Shown here piece after piece: positions 1-9,037 of a stretch of DNA of 28,069 nt. A program made the translations under genes and the position numbers. This DNA comes from Bacteroidaceae bacterium (lineage in GTDB: Bacteria > Bacteroidota > Bacteroidia > Bacteroidales > Bacteroidaceae). Numbering within the stretch: position 1 is the first letter of the stretch; every line of letters begins with the position of its first letter. The DNA lies in assembly GCA_017619585.1 (NCBI GenBank), contig JAFZSA010000048.1, positions 1 through 28,069 of the forward strand, given 5' to 3'. Below the pieces are notes generated by a model. It ran no database searches. It was not told where the DNA came from and saw only the letters and a program-made list of their open reading frames with translations.

Positions 1-18
1 AACCTCTAACCTCTAACC
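1..18. repeat. heptanucleotide array AACCTCT (edge of window)
   Basis: About 2.5 copies of AACCTCT at the left edge; the array may continue outside the window. It belongs to the same class of 7-bp-period arrays seen in most other gaps here. Confidence 0.7.
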
Positions 19-22
19 AATT

Positions 23-86
23 CCCCCTCTCCTTTGGAGAGGGACGGGGTGAGGCTTTTTCCTCGGGAGAGGCTGGGGTGAGGCTT
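23..86. repeat. two tandem REP-like elements (CTCTCCTTTGGAGAGG type)
   Basis: Two adjacent copies of a short partly palindromic element with the tail GGGGTGAGGCTTT. Copy one (23-55) has CTCTCCTTTGGAGAG followed by ACGGGGTGAGGC. Copy two (61-86) has CTCGGGAGAGGC followed by TGGGGTGAGGC. The same element recurs at 3580-3614 and, inverted, inside a coding sequence at 10432-10465. The rest of the 1-182 gap (87-182) is AT-rich and should hold the promoter of the next gene, but no clean TAnnTTTG box was found there. Confidence 0.7.
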
Positions 87-182
87 TAGTAAAATTTCAC
101 ACTCTTTTTGTAATCCTGCATACTAAACCAATCACAGATATCGTTTTTAAGTTATACGTTTCACAATAAAAAGGTAAAAACG

Positions 183-1031
183 ATGAAGAAGCTGATTGTG
201 TTAGTTTTGTTTATGCTTGGACTCATTTCCTGTTCCAACAGTATTCCTGAACCTGAGACACCCGAGGTGGTATTGAATACTGATAGAATACTGTCTTTGG
301 ATGGGCCATATCTTTCCTGCGCTTTTGAATATGACAACCAGGGGAGGGTTGTCAAATATACGAGTCAAGATTCTAATATGGATTACTTCACTGAGTATAA
401 ATATGACAAGGACCGCATCTATGTTTCATATCAACAGTACAGATGGTCTAATGGTGAATACGATACACATTCCCAATATACCTTCTCTCGCGAAGACACT
501 CTTTTCCTTGTTAACGGTAGGGTTGATAGTTGTGCTGGTGCTCGTCAGGATGGTAACCGATTCCTCTTTAAATATCGCTATAACGAGCGTGGCGAGATGA
601 TATTTTTTAGGAACGAGAATGTAAGTAAGAAACATCTAAGGAATCCGTGGTATGAGGAGGAGGTTACGTATGAATGGAAGGATGGCAACATCATTAAAGT
701 GACCTTTTACAGCCCGAATAGATATAACACGACAAACTATAATACCTACGGCTATTCCTCGCTTACAGGCAATTTTGCTTTTATAGAGCCGAGGAGTTAT
801 CTGACAGAGCATGTTGCTCTGATTGCGAACGGTTACTTTGGTGTTGCCTGCAGGAATCTGGTAGAAAGCGTTGAATACAGTGATGGTTATAGTTATCCTC
901 TTCGGTACGCATACGAACTGGATGAACATAAAAGGCTACGGACAATAACAGAAACCCACCCCCTTGGTGAAGGTCATGTCCGTTATAAGGAATACAATAT
1001 CAAATGGGTTAATATGGCTAAGTTACCATAA
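183..1031 (+). CDS. putative surface/periplasmic lipoprotein, unknown function
   Basis: 282 residues. The N-terminus has a lipoprotein signal peptide: basic MKK, a hydrophobic run, and a lipobox L-I-S-C with Cys17 as the expected acylated residue. The rest is hydrophilic and rich in Tyr, Asp and Arg, with recurring short strand patterns of the form [FY]-x-Y-D-x-x-[GD]-R-[VI] (for example FEYDNQGRV and YKYDKDRI near residues 48-75). These resemble DUF4595-like or YD-like beta-strand proteins common as Bacteroidales lipoproteins, but I cannot assign a family firmly. No catalytic motif is visible. It is followed after 92 bp by a separately promoted alpha-galactosidase gene, so an operon is not needed. 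The first Met at 183 is chosen because it directly begins the signal peptide. The function is unknown. Confidence 0.8.
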   Translation: MKKLIVLVLFMLGLISCSNSIPEPETPEVVLNTDRILSLDGPYLSCAFEYDNQGRVVKYTSQDSNMDYFTEYKYDKDRIYVSYQQYRWSNGEYDTHSQYTFSREDTLFLVNGRVDSCAGARQDGNRFLFKYRYNERGEMIFFRNENVSKKHLRNPWYEEEVTYEWKDGNIIKVTFYSPNRYNTTNYNTYGYSSLTGNFAFIEPRSYLTEHVALIANGYFGVACRNLVESVEYSDGYSYPLRYAYELDEHKRLRTITETHPLGEGHVRYKEYNIKWVNMAKLP

Positions 1032-1048
1032 TTATTCCCAGAGAAGTG

Positions 1049-1078
1049 TTGCCTTTTGGAAGTAAAAGACTATATTTG
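1049..1078 (+). promoter_or_regulatory. Bacteroidota sigma-ABfr-type promoter for the GH27 gene
   Basis: TTG at 1049-1051 and TATATTTG at 1071-1078, separated by 19 bp, match the Bacteroidota -33/-7 consensus (TTTG, about 19-21 bp, TAnnTTTG). Transcription would begin near 1085, leaving a leader of about 40 nt before the ATG at 1124. Confidence 0.75.
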
Positions 1079-1123
1079 CACCGTTAAACGCATTATTTTA
1101 TCCTTTGAAACCATAAATTAGCA

Positions 1124-3418
1124 ATGAAAAAGCTGTTTTTTGTAGTAATGATGGCCCTGATGGGTCTGCAACTGAATGCACAGAATGTAACCGTTAGCAA
1201 GGCGAAGTTCCAGCAAGGCGATGACATTAATTGGGCTAAGCCTGAGATGGACGATGCCACATGGAGTGATATAGACATTACGAAGCAATGGGACAAGCAG
1301 GGATTCCCCCAGAACACCAAGTCGTACGGATGGTACCGTATTCATGTGAATATCCCCAAGAGTGTGTTCCAGGGTTCCGACCAGCAGAATGCCCTTGTCT
1401 TCAACCTGCCCATGGTTGACGATGCGGATGAATGCTACCTGAATGGCAAGTTGATTGGCTCTACGGGTCGTATGCCTACCAATCCTGCAGGCTTTTTCTG
1501 TGGTGTTAATGTTGCGCAGAACTTCATTGTTGATGTCAAGAAGGATGGGGTCCGTATGGATGCTGATAACGTGGTAGCTGTGCGTGTATATAACCGAGGT
1601 GGTTCAGGTGGCCTGTACAATAACCCCCTGATAGTATATTGTCCCAAAGCTGTTGATGGTCTCTCCATGAACCTCATAGAAGACAGTAATGGCAAGGCGC
1701 ATTGCGATGTGGAGATTGCTTCTGCCTATGCCTCTGCTACCAACGGAACATTTACTGTCACACTGACCGACCGTGAGACGGGAGACAAGATAAACACGCT
1801 GACCCGTAACCTTTCCATCAAACGTGGTAAGCCTGCACGCATTCCCGTGCCCTACGACAAGAAGAAGATGTGCCTGCTGACGGCTACCTATACCGATGCC
1901 AAGACAGGTAAGGTGCTCACTGAAAGCAAACAGCTGAAATACGTCCTCACGCCTGCTGCTCCTGCTATGCCTCGCTTCAACGGCGCTCCCGTTTGGGGTG
2001 TGCGTCCGGGCTCTCCTGTCATCTACCGTTTCCCCGTATCTGGCGAAAAACCTATGAAGTTTACCTGTAACAACCTGCCAGAAGGACTCCAACTGACAGA
2101 AAGCGGTGTGCTGAGCGGAAAGATTGAAAAGCCTTGCATCCTTACCTTCACCGTTGTGGCAGAGAATGAGAAGGGTACGGCACAGCAGGACTTCACCCTG
2201 AAGGTGGGTGATAATATGATTGGTCAGACGCCTCCCATGGGTTGGAACTCATGGAACTGCTGGGGACTGACCGTAACACAGGATAAGGTAGTTTCCTCTG
2301 CACAGGCACTTATCGATAAGGGACTGGCTGATTATGGCTACAGCTATATCAATATAGATGATGGTTGGGAAGCACCAGAACGTAATGCCGACGGCACGCT
2401 GGATGCCAACCAGAAGTTCCCCTCTATGAAGGGACTGGTGGACTGGCTCCACGAGCGCGGTCTGAAGTTCGGTATCTACAGTTCGCCCGGTGCAACCACT
2501 TGCGGTGGCTATCTGGGCAGCCTTGGCCACGAGAAGGAGGATGCTGAGGTTTGGAATAAATGGGGTGTTGATTACCTGAAATACGACTGGTGCAGTTACG
2601 AGAATGTGCGTGTTCAGGAGAACGACTATGGTTTTGCCAGCTGTGTGCGCCCCCATCTGGTGATGCAGAAGTACTTGCGCCAACAGCCTCGCGATATCTT
2701 CTACAGCCTTGGCCCCTTGGGTGGCACGCAGGTTTATCTGTGGGGCGTGTATTGCGATGGTAACAGTTGGCGTACGGCAGGGGACATCAACGATACGTGG
2801 AAGTCAATCTACAATGTAGGCTTCTGTCAGCAGTTGGGCAAGTCGCAGTATTCCTCTATCGGCCATTGGAACGACCCTGACATGCTGGTGGTAGGCAAGG
2901 TAGGCTATGGATTGGGCGAGAACACCAACGGTCTGCGCGAGACGCGCCTGACACCCGACGAGCAATACACCCACATCACCCTGTGGACACTTGTTGCCTC
3001 TAATTTGCTTATCGGTTGTGATATTTCCCAGATGGATGACTTTGTGCTTGGGCTGCTCTGCAACAACGAGGTGAATGCCATCGACCAGGATCTCTTAGGC
3101 AAGCAGGCCGACCGCACCCTTAAGGAGGGCGACATAGAGGTATGGAGTCGTCCCTTGGCAGATGGAACCTATGCCGTAGGTATCTTCAACGTAGGTGAGA
3201 CAGACCAAAAGGTGGACATGAAGGAGCTACTAAATTCAAGTATCAAAATTCAAAATTCAAAAAGCAAGGAGCAAGAGGATAACGGTAATGTTCAATGTTC
3301 AATGTTCAATGCTCAATGTTCAATAATCAGAGACCTTTGGCGTCAGAAGGATCTTTCTGAGGGTGAGCTCAACTGCACTATTCCTTTACATGGTTGCCGA
3401 TACCTGAAGGTTTGGTAA
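1124..3418 (+). CDS. secreted GH27-family alpha-galactosidase
   Basis: 764 residues that should hydrolyse terminal alpha-galactosides outside the cytoplasm. A Sec signal peptide (MKKLFFVVMM..., likely cleaved after LNAQ, residue 20) is followed by a galactose-binding-like beta-sandwich (about 25-175, with YGWYRIHV and D-E-C-Y-L-N-G-K), a putative Ig/He_PIG-type domain (about 283-362, LPEGLQL...SGVLSGK), and the GH27 barrel from 369 (TPPMGWNSWNCWG). The catalytic nucleophile is Asp488 in LKYDWC and the acid/base is Asp586 in HWNDPDML, by analogy with human GLA Asp170 and Asp231. Near the C-terminus, about 35 residues (LNSSIKIQNSKSK... to QCSII) are encoded by the same short-repeat DNA found between genes, so this is a recent in-frame insertion just before the last strands (RDLWRQKDL). 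The start fits the promoter at 1049-1078. Confidence 0.93.
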   Translation: MKKLFFVVMMALMGLQLNAQNVTVSKAKFQQGDDINWAKPEMDDATWSDIDITKQWDKQGFPQNTKSYGWYRIHVNIPKSVFQGSDQQNALVFNLPMVDDADECYLNGKLIGSTGRMPTNPAGFFCGVNVAQNFIVDVKKDGVRMDADNVVAVRVYNRGGSGGLYNNPLIVYCPKAVDGLSMNLIEDSNGKAHCDVEIASAYASATNGTFTVTLTDRETGDKINTLTRNLSIKRGKPARIPVPYDKKKMCLLTATYTDAKTGKVLTESKQLKYVLTPAAPAMPRFNGAPVWGVRPGSPVIYRFPVSGEKPMKFTCNNLPEGLQLTESGVLSGKIEKPCILTFTVVAENEKGTAQQDFTLKVGDNMIGQTPPMGWNSWNCWGLTVTQDKVVSSAQALIDKGLADYGYSYINIDDGWEAPERNADGTLDANQKFPSMKGLVDWLHERGLKFGIYSSPGATTCGGYLGSLGHEKEDAEVWNKWGVDYLKYDWCSYENVRVQENDYGFASCVRPHLVMQKYLRQQPRDIFYSLGPLGGTQVYLWGVYCDGNSWRTAGDINDTWKSIYNVGFCQQLGKSQYSSIGHWNDPDMLVVGKVGYGLGENTNGLRETRLTPDEQYTHITLWTLVASNLLIGCDISQMDDFVLGLLCNNEVNAIDQDLLGKQADRTLKEGDIEVWSRPLADGTYAVGIFNVGETDQKVDMKELLNSSIKIQNSKSKEQEDNGNVQCSMFNAQCSIIRDLWRQKDLSEGELNCTIPLHGCRYLKVW
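3231..3324 (+). repeat. intergenic-type heptamer repeats inside the GH27 coding sequence
   Basis: Three repeat types lie side by side in the open frame: AAAATTC-type units (3244-3260), an 18-mer GCAAGGAGCAAGAGGATA (3264-3281) identical to an intergenic stretch at 19584-19601, and five units of GTTCAAT (one variant) at 3290-3324. The frame stays open through all of them. Confidence 0.85.
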
Positions 3419-3434
3419 ACTTTAGGCTTCGAGC

Positions 3435-3571
3435 GGTTAGTGGTTAGGGGTTAGTGGTTAGTGGTTAGTGGTTAGTGGTTAGTGGTTAGGGGTTAGTGGT
3501 TAGGGGTTAGCGAAACCCTAATTAAGATTTAATATTCCCTAATCCCTAATCTCTAATCCCTAAACTCTAAT
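3435..3571. repeat. GGTTAGT/GGTTAGG heptamer array with opposed CCCTAAT array
   Basis: Eleven consecutive 7-mers of GGTTAGT, GGTTAGG or GGTTAGC occupy 3435-3511. After 25 bp, five units of CCCTAAT/CTCTAAT (3537-3571) run as the inverse complement. Together they could fold into a long imperfect hairpin between two convergent transcription units (GH27 and the C10 protease operon). Confidence 0.85.
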
Positions 3572-3579
3572 CGAATAGT

Positions 3580-3614
3580 CTCCCTCGCCTTTGGAGAGGG
3601 TAGGGGTGAGGCTG
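3580..3614. repeat. REP-like element (CTCGCCTTTGGAGAGGG type)
   Basis: Palindromic CTCGCCTTTGGAGAGGG followed by TAGGGGTGAGGCTG, nearly the same as the element at 23-55. It ends 3 bp before the stop codon of the small ORF at 3617. Confidence 0.75.
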
Positions 3615-3616
3615 TT

Positions 3617-3784
3617 TTACCAAGCGGAGTCCCACAGATTTCCACTCTTTATAGTGCTATGACCGTATTCTAAGTCCTCTCCTTCCTCCAGACCTTCGGT
3701 TTGAACTTCAGAATAGGCCAGCATGTGCCGGTATTGAATGCGAACGACATTCATCATGGGCTGTATATATTTCTTTCTAGTCAT
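3617..3784 (-). CDS. small protein (55 aa) downstream of the C10 protease, function unknown
   Basis: Read from the complement: start MTRKKYIQPMMNVVRIQY, then HMLAYSEVQTEGLEEGEDL, ending in SGNLWDSAW and TAA. It starts 20 bp after the stop of the C10 protease gene, in the same direction, and has a good AGGAGG eight bases before the ATG. The pattern KKYxxPxxxVxxxxxxxxLA at the N-terminus followed by an acidic, low-complexity tail is, from memory, a very common type of tiny uncharacterised ORF in Prevotella and Bacteroides. Small partners of C10 proteases can be inhibitors (Spi in Streptococcus, Bfi in B. fragilis), but nothing in this sequence proves that, and there is no signal peptide. Confidence 0.65.
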   Translation of the reverse strand: MTRKKYIQPMMNVVRIQYRHMLAYSEVQTEGLEEGEDLEYGHSTIKSGNLWDSAW

Positions 3785-3804
3785 GATATTGTCCTCCTTC
3801 TGAT

Positions 3805-6800
3805 TTATTTGATGATTACCTTCTTACCATTATTCAGATAGATGCCGCTGACCGTAGGCTTACCACTCAGTTTGCGTCCGTCAAGGGTGTACCAGATGCC
3901 CTCTACATTTTGAATTTTGAATTTTGAATCTTGAATATCTTGGATGCCATCGGCATCGTCATCCAACTCCATGCGGAATTCATGTGCCAGGGCTACATTG
4001 CCTTTCAGCTGGAAGTAGGCACGCATGCCCCTCATGTATGATGGCAGGGAATCAGGATTGTATAGCGTGTTGTTGGCGCCAAGGAAGAGGATGCTCTTCT
4101 CATCACCCGTGACTTCTGTCTTGCCAAATGTCGGGACGAAGTTGACGGCAGTGGTCGTTACAGGTTTTGCCTCTGCATAGATAAGCACCTCATCAAAGGT
4201 TGGGCTCATAGTATTGGCACTGACCTTGACTAGATAGGGATGTCCTGCCTCAATCTTCTTCGTCTCGTCGGCGAAGGTCAGCGACAGTACGCCTGTGCTA
4301 CTATCAAAAGATGAGCCTGTCAGCTTCTTCACACCTATTATATTATAGGCACTGTATTGACTGGCAGGGATGTCAAACGGAACGGCAAAGGTGTTATAGC
4401 TACCTGTTTGCAATGTACGCCCGGGTAGGATAACATTACGTGTCACTCCATCATTGGTAGAGAGCAGACTGGTATTATCCTCTGTATCAGCCAGAAAGAT
4501 GGTCGGGATTTTTTTGTCGATTATAGCGCTGATGGCAGTCGTACCGTCCGGCATTATCAGTGTAGCATTGGTAGGGCTGTTCGTAAAGAGACTGCCTCCC
4601 GAGGTGGCGTATTGGTAGAAATAGCGTCCCTCCTCTGGCTCTGCAGAGGCAAGTGTCAGGTTGACTACGTCCTGTGAACCGGCATAGAGCAGGCTATTGT
4701 ACTTCAGACCCGGGTTCCCTTCGTATGCGGTGATGCCACCGAGGTCATACTCTGTGGGCGCGCCGCTGATGGCAAGGCTGATCACATTCTCGCCGGCAGT
4801 GATGGTTTGTGCCTCCTTGCCCTGATTGGCTGTCAGGTTCGTAACGGGAATGAAGTAGGTGTTACTGATATCGGGCGTGCCGCCTGCAGTATCGTAAGTC
4901 ACAAATGTATTGGCCAATATTCCGTTTGAGATACTGGTGGGTGCTAAGAGTGAGTTGCTGATAGTTACATGGGAAGGATATTTTGTCCATCCTACGAACC
5001 CTGCGCATCTGATGGTACCATTGGTAGTAGTAATGGAGCCGTCAAACAGACTGCCTGTTATAGTAATATCGCCCGTTTCCTCACCACTTTTGCGATGGAT
5101 GCCTACAAATCCGGAAAGAAAGCCGTAATCCGTGGATCTGCCGCTAATGTTGACGCTGCTGTGGCAGTTCCTGATGGTGAGATTGTTATAAGCCTGAGAT
5201 ACAAGACCTGAAGCGTATCTGTTGCCGGCGATGATGTTGCCTGCTACATGCAGATTCTGGATTGTAGCATAGGATGTGTACATGAACGGGGCATCATCAG
5301 TATAATTAACGTACAGGGTGTGCCCTTGTCCGTCAAAGGTTCCGTTGAAACTCAGGATTCGGTCCGTCATGCAACCAACTTTTGTTGTGACAGGGTCTTC
5401 AGCCGTTCCTATGTCAGCAGTCAGTTTCACAACCTTACCGTCGTAGTTACCCCTGTCGTACTCATCCACAATCCTCATACGTGCGCAGAACCGTTCCCAG
5501 TCATACTTGTTATTGATAAGGTAGGCTCCGCTGGCGTCTGTGTCAAGCTCATCCGCTGTCCATGTGGCGGTGTAGTGGCGGTGGCCTATAGAACCCTTAG
5601 GTATGGTCACGGACATCTGAGCGCCGTCAAGACCCGTACCAGTCCATCCGTCAAAATCCCATCCGTCACGTGTGGGGGTGTTCAGTATAATGTCTTCGTT
5701 GGCTGAAGTATAACTGGTGGGGTTGGGTGTTTCCACCGTTCCGCCGTTCAGGTTATAGCTGATTCTATAGTCATTGTCAGCTGTGATGGTTGCGCTGCCA
5801 TCGTTAAACGCAGCATTCTCTTCTCTGATGCTGAAGCTGTTGCCACTGAGCTGTTCGCCGTTCAGACTATAGGTTACAACTGCCTCCGGGTCGTTGTAGC
5901 CCAGTGTTACAGTGCCATAATAGAAAACCTCGTTCCGGAACGAGCAAGTGTTGCCCTTCAGGATGCTGATACCCGTACCAAGAGTCAGCTGGCTGGCCTT
6001 AATGACTTCTGCAGATATAAAATCACCTTCACTGACATTCATGGGTGGGGTAGTGGTATAGAAACAGTTTGTACAGGAGAGGTCATTAAAGTCTTTATCA
6101 ACATGTTTTATGCCTATCGGATGGAAGCCGTTTCCCACATACGTTCCATTGAACATACAATTGGTCATGCTTAGATTCTCTTTTACACCATCATAGTCTC
6201 CTATGAAGCCTCCGGCATTATCGGAACTATAATTTTGAGTGATTGTTCCGCCATATATCACGTCCTTGACGGTCAGTGACCCTGTAAGCTGACCTACAAC
6301 ACCTCCGCCATATCCGTTTAAAAGGACATTGGTGTTCACTACACAGTTCTCAATGTGATTGTTTTTACCAGTTACCTCGCCTACCAGACCGGCTGCATAC
6401 TTTCCACCGGTTGCCACACTTCCTGAAAGGGTCAGATTCTTGATAGTGGCTCCGCGGATAGTCCTGAAGGGGGCCAAGTAGTCTGTGTTATCTTCTGGAA
6501 CTGTCACATTCAGCGTATGTCCGTTTCCGTCAAAGATGCCACTGAATGTGCCGCTCATCCAGGTACTGGTGGTTATATTTGCCGTCATCTTGACTATTTT
6601 GTCACTATAGGTATTTCCGCTCGCTACGTCATTACAGAAATTCATCCAGTTCTCAGCGCTGGCAATGGTAATGGTTTCAGGAACGCCTTTCAGGTTAATC
6701 CTGTAGCGATCATCCATGCATACACCATCCATGAGTATGCGAATCCTGTACGTGTACCCAGGTTTGTAAGTATTCCTGCCAAAGGATGCTTTCATCGAGC

Positions 6801-8946
6801 GTCCGGCAGCGAGGTAGAAGCCATTCGTTACGACTGTATTCGCATCGTCTATGAATTGAGAAGTCTCTGGATCATATTTATCTAAACGTATCGCTAGGGC
6901 TCCGTTAATATCTTCGTCAGTCAGATTCTTAAATTCGAAGACGGAACTCACCCAGTTATTATATACGTCTATACTGCGCACGCCATTATTATCTATCTGT
7001 AGTGACTGGTCATCCTGGCCTGTGAAAGTGCAGTTTAACAATACCATCTTTCTTCCTTCCAAACTGGCATCATTTGCTGCAGTAACGGTGGTTGTGCCAA
7101 TTATATTCGTCCCGGTGAGGTCAGTAGCTGCCCAGATGTGGTAGGTAGCTTCTGTAGTAGGTGTCCAATCAAAGTCAACAGACGTAGGGATACCCGTAGG
7201 TGCTACCACAGCACTTACTGATGCGTAATTTCCTTTGTTGTTGGCATCTGTGCTGACAAAGAAAAAGATATAGTTGTAATATTCCTCTCCGTTGTTGGTA
7301 AATGTGGCCTTAATTTTTGTAGGGCTATTCACATACACATACTTAGGAACACTGAAGGTGGTATTCTGGATGTCAGGCACAGGATGCACTGTCAGTGTAG
7401 GCACGCCATGGGCATCATAGACAGCTGTAAAATAGTTGATGTCAGGGTTGGTGCCAGCTATCCATGTGCTTGTTCCGTGTATTCTGGAAACGGGAATCAG
7501 TTTCCTGGTCTGGTTGGCAAAGTCAGGACATATAGCATTTATACTCAAATCAGAGAAATAGCTGCCGGAATGCAATTCTATATTACTGTAGAGAGTTTTG
7601 AAGAGCGTAATCGTGCCGCCATCATAACAGCCTAATCCTATATCAAATCGGTCGGCTTCATCTGTGTTGTTATTGAATGTTGCGAAGTGAATATCTGTCC
7701 CATTTACATAGAAGTCGCCCATGTTTAAGGCTAACGGATTTCTTGGTTCGGGTGTGGCGCCCTCAAGCTGGATGCCGATAACAGCTTGCTGGTCCATTAT
7801 ATAGCCACCGGTACCGGTAGCGGCACCCGCCTGCCCTGCGTCATCGGGGTTCAAGACGGACAGGGCAAAGTAGTCGTTTGAGGAACCGCCCCATCCCCAG
7901 TTGATATGGAATAATGTATTATCTGCATTAAAGCCGTCAGTCACAAAGGAGTGTCCGCCAGACGGCTTGGCACCGGACAGCATAACAGGACGCCCTGCTT
8001 TCAGTTCTCCGTATATCAGGTCAACCCAGTCGGCATAAGCATAGTTCGAGAGTATTTCCAGGCGTGCCGTTTCTGCAAAGCCGAAGTATTTGATCAGGGC
8101 GCTAGGGACATGGCATGAATACGCGCCGGAACCACTGCTGGTGTAATTCATCCGAATGGAGGCGCCGCAATAGTACATCAGTTCGGCTACAGCATTCTTT
8201 TCATCATCAGTTCTGTTATCCCCTGTATTATACGTATCCTTCAGTAAATCCTTGGCTGGGAATGGTGCAGTTGACGCCACTATTGTAGGGACTTCAATCT
8301 TTCTGCTTGACGTCGTATATCCGGGGATATCTGCTATCAATGCTGTAGGCTTGTTATCTTTCTGGATGTAATAGTTCACAACCTGCGCCATCGACGTTGC
8401 AACACACCCGGTTGCAGAGCGATTGCCGTTGTCCATGGGGCACAGGTCGTTATAGGGTGCTCTTTGGTTCCATTGGGTAGTCATTAACGGACTGACGTCA
8501 GTCTTAGCTACAGCATTGGCACGTTTTACGCCTGCCTTTGGCTGGTAGTCAATAGACTGCAGATGCTTCATCTCATCTATGTAGTCCTGCAGGAATTCAC
8601 GCATATTCTCTGGCATTCGCTCCTCATCAAAGCCATGCTTGTCGCCATAGCCTAACACGGTAGCGAACCGTTCATCACCACTTACCAGCACATAGCCGTC
8701 TTGTCGGGTAGTGCTGACGGCATAGAGGTATGGCTGCCCCTCTGTATCTGTGGCGTTGAACACCACATCGGTTGTCAGCTCGCTTTGGCTTGGTGCCTTG
8801 CGTCTGGTACTCTGTCTTGCGTATTGTCTCTTTAGGAACTGAGCAGCAATCTGCTTGGCATCTTCCTGCGTCACTGGCTGTGCCTCTGTTTCCTGCACCA
8901 CCAAGGTGAACAGAAGAGTCAGTATAAAAAGCAGTCTATTCTTCAT
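3805..8946 (-). CDS. large secreted C10 (streptopain/interpain-like) cysteine protease with GLUG and InlB-type repeats
   Basis: 1713 residues, far longer than a bare C10 protease (about 400). Order: Sec signal peptide (1-22), Spi-like inhibitory propeptide (about 24-150), C10 catalytic domain (about 151-395) with Cys181 in ATGCVATSMAQ and His332 in GGHSFVTDG, followed by HINWGWGG. Then beta-sandwich modules (400-750), a GLUG-like beta-helical block (about 757-965, SGIFDGNGHTL...ENCVV), an InlB/Listeria-Bacteroides repeat (about 1062-1131, YNLNGGT...GWDFDGWTG), a second GLUG-like block (about 1140-1370), and a C-terminal strand pair WYTLDGRKL...GIYLNNGKKVIIK that looks like a Bacteroidota secretion/sorting C-terminus (type 9-like; inference). 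It probably works at the surface as a host- or diet-protein-degrading adhesive protease. The residues DSKFKIQN just before the C-terminal module come from a heptamer array (3908-3935). Confidence 0.9.
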   Translation of the reverse strand: MKNRLLFILTLLFTLVVQETEAQPVTQEDAKQIAAQFLKRQYARQSTRRKAPSQSELTTDVVFNATDTEGQPYLYAVSTTRQDGYVLVSGDERFATVLGYGDKHGFDEERMPENMREFLQDYIDEMKHLQSIDYQPKAGVKRANAVAKTDVSPLMTTQWNQRAPYNDLCPMDNGNRSATGCVATSMAQVVNYYIQKDNKPTALIADIPGYTTSSRKIEVPTIVASTAPFPAKDLLKDTYNTGDNRTDDEKNAVAELMYYCGASIRMNYTSSGSGAYSCHVPSALIKYFGFAETARLEILSNYAYADWVDLIYGELKAGRPVMLSGAKPSGGHSFVTDGFNADNTLFHINWGWGGSSNDYFALSVLNPDDAGQAGAATGTGGYIMDQQAVIGIQLEGATPEPRNPLALNMGDFYVNGTDIHFATFNNNTDEADRFDIGLGCYDGGTITLFKTLYSNIELHSGSYFSDLSINAICPDFANQTRKLIPVSRIHGTSTWIAGTNPDINYFTAVYDAHGVPTLTVHPVPDIQNTTFSVPKYVYVNSPTKIKATFTNNGEEYYNYIFFFVSTDANNKGNYASVSAVVAPTGIPTSVDFDWTPTTEATYHIWAATDLTGTNIIGTTTVTAANDASLEGRKMVLLNCTFTGQDDQSLQIDNNGVRSIDVYNNWVSSVFEFKNLTDEDINGALAIRLDKYDPETSQFIDDANTVVTNGFYLAAGRSMKASFGRNTYKPGYTYRIRILMDGVCMDDRYRINLKGVPETITIASAENWMNFCNDVASGNTYSDKIVKMTANITTSTWMSGTFSGIFDGNGHTLNVTVPEDNTDYLAPFRTIRGATIKNLTLSGSVATGGKYAAGLVGEVTGKNNHIENCVVNTNVLLNGYGGGVVGQLTGSLTVKDVIYGGTITQNYSSDNAGGFIGDYDGVKENLSMTNCMFNGTYVGNGFHPIGIKHVDKDFNDLSCTNCFYTTTPPMNVSEGDFISAEVIKASQLTLGTGISILKGNTCSFRNEVFYYGTVTLGYNDPEAVVTYSLNGEQLSGNSFSIREENAAFNDGSATITADNDYRISYNLNGGTVETPNPTSYTSANEDIILNTPTRDGWDFDGWTGTGLDGAQMSVTIPKGSIGHRHYTATWTADELDTDASGAYLINNKYDWERFCARMRIVDEYDRGNYDGKVVKLTADIGTAEDPVTTKVGCMTDRILSFNGTFDGQGHTLYVNYTDDAPFMYTSYATIQNLHVAGNIIAGNRYASGLVSQAYNNLTIRNCHSSVNISGRSTDYGFLSGFVGIHRKSGEETGDITITGSLFDGSITTTNGTIRCAGFVGWTKYPSHVTISNSLLAPTSISNGILANTFVTYDTAGGTPDISNTYFIPVTNLTANQGKEAQTITAGENVISLAISGAPTEYDLGGITAYEGNPGLKYNSLLYAGSQDVVNLTLASAEPEEGRYFYQYATSGGSLFTNSPTNATLIMPDGTTAISAIIDKKIPTIFLADTEDNTSLLSTNDGVTRNVILPGRTLQTGSYNTFAVPFDIPASQYSAYNIIGVKKLTGSSFDSSTGVLSLTFADETKKIEAGHPYLVKVSANTMSPTFDEVLIYAEAKPVTTTAVNFVPTFGKTEVTGDEKSILFLGANNTLYNPDSLPSYMRGMRAYFQLKGNVALAHEFRMELDDDADGIQDIQDSKFKIQNVEGIWYTLDGRKLSGKPTVSGIYLNNGKKVIIK
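3908..3935 (-). repeat. TTCAAAA heptamer array inside the C10 protease coding sequence
   Basis: On the plus strand there are three TTTTGAA units and one TCTTGAA (3908-3935), read in the gene as DSKFKIQN. It lies between the last domain and the conserved C-terminal segment, as a linker insertion. The same TTCAAAA unit is found inside the GH27 gene. Confidence 0.85.
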
Positions 8947-9037
8947 AGGTATATAGTTAAATTATTTATTATTTCTAATGGTACTATTTAAGTTCAGGCA
9001 AAATAAAAACTCGCCGAATAAATACATATTCCGCGAG

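Noticed and set aside
1604..2092. 162-codon minus-strand frame opposite the GH27 gene
   Set aside because: It is a shadow of the well-supported alpha-galactosidase; no signal peptide, motif or promoter.
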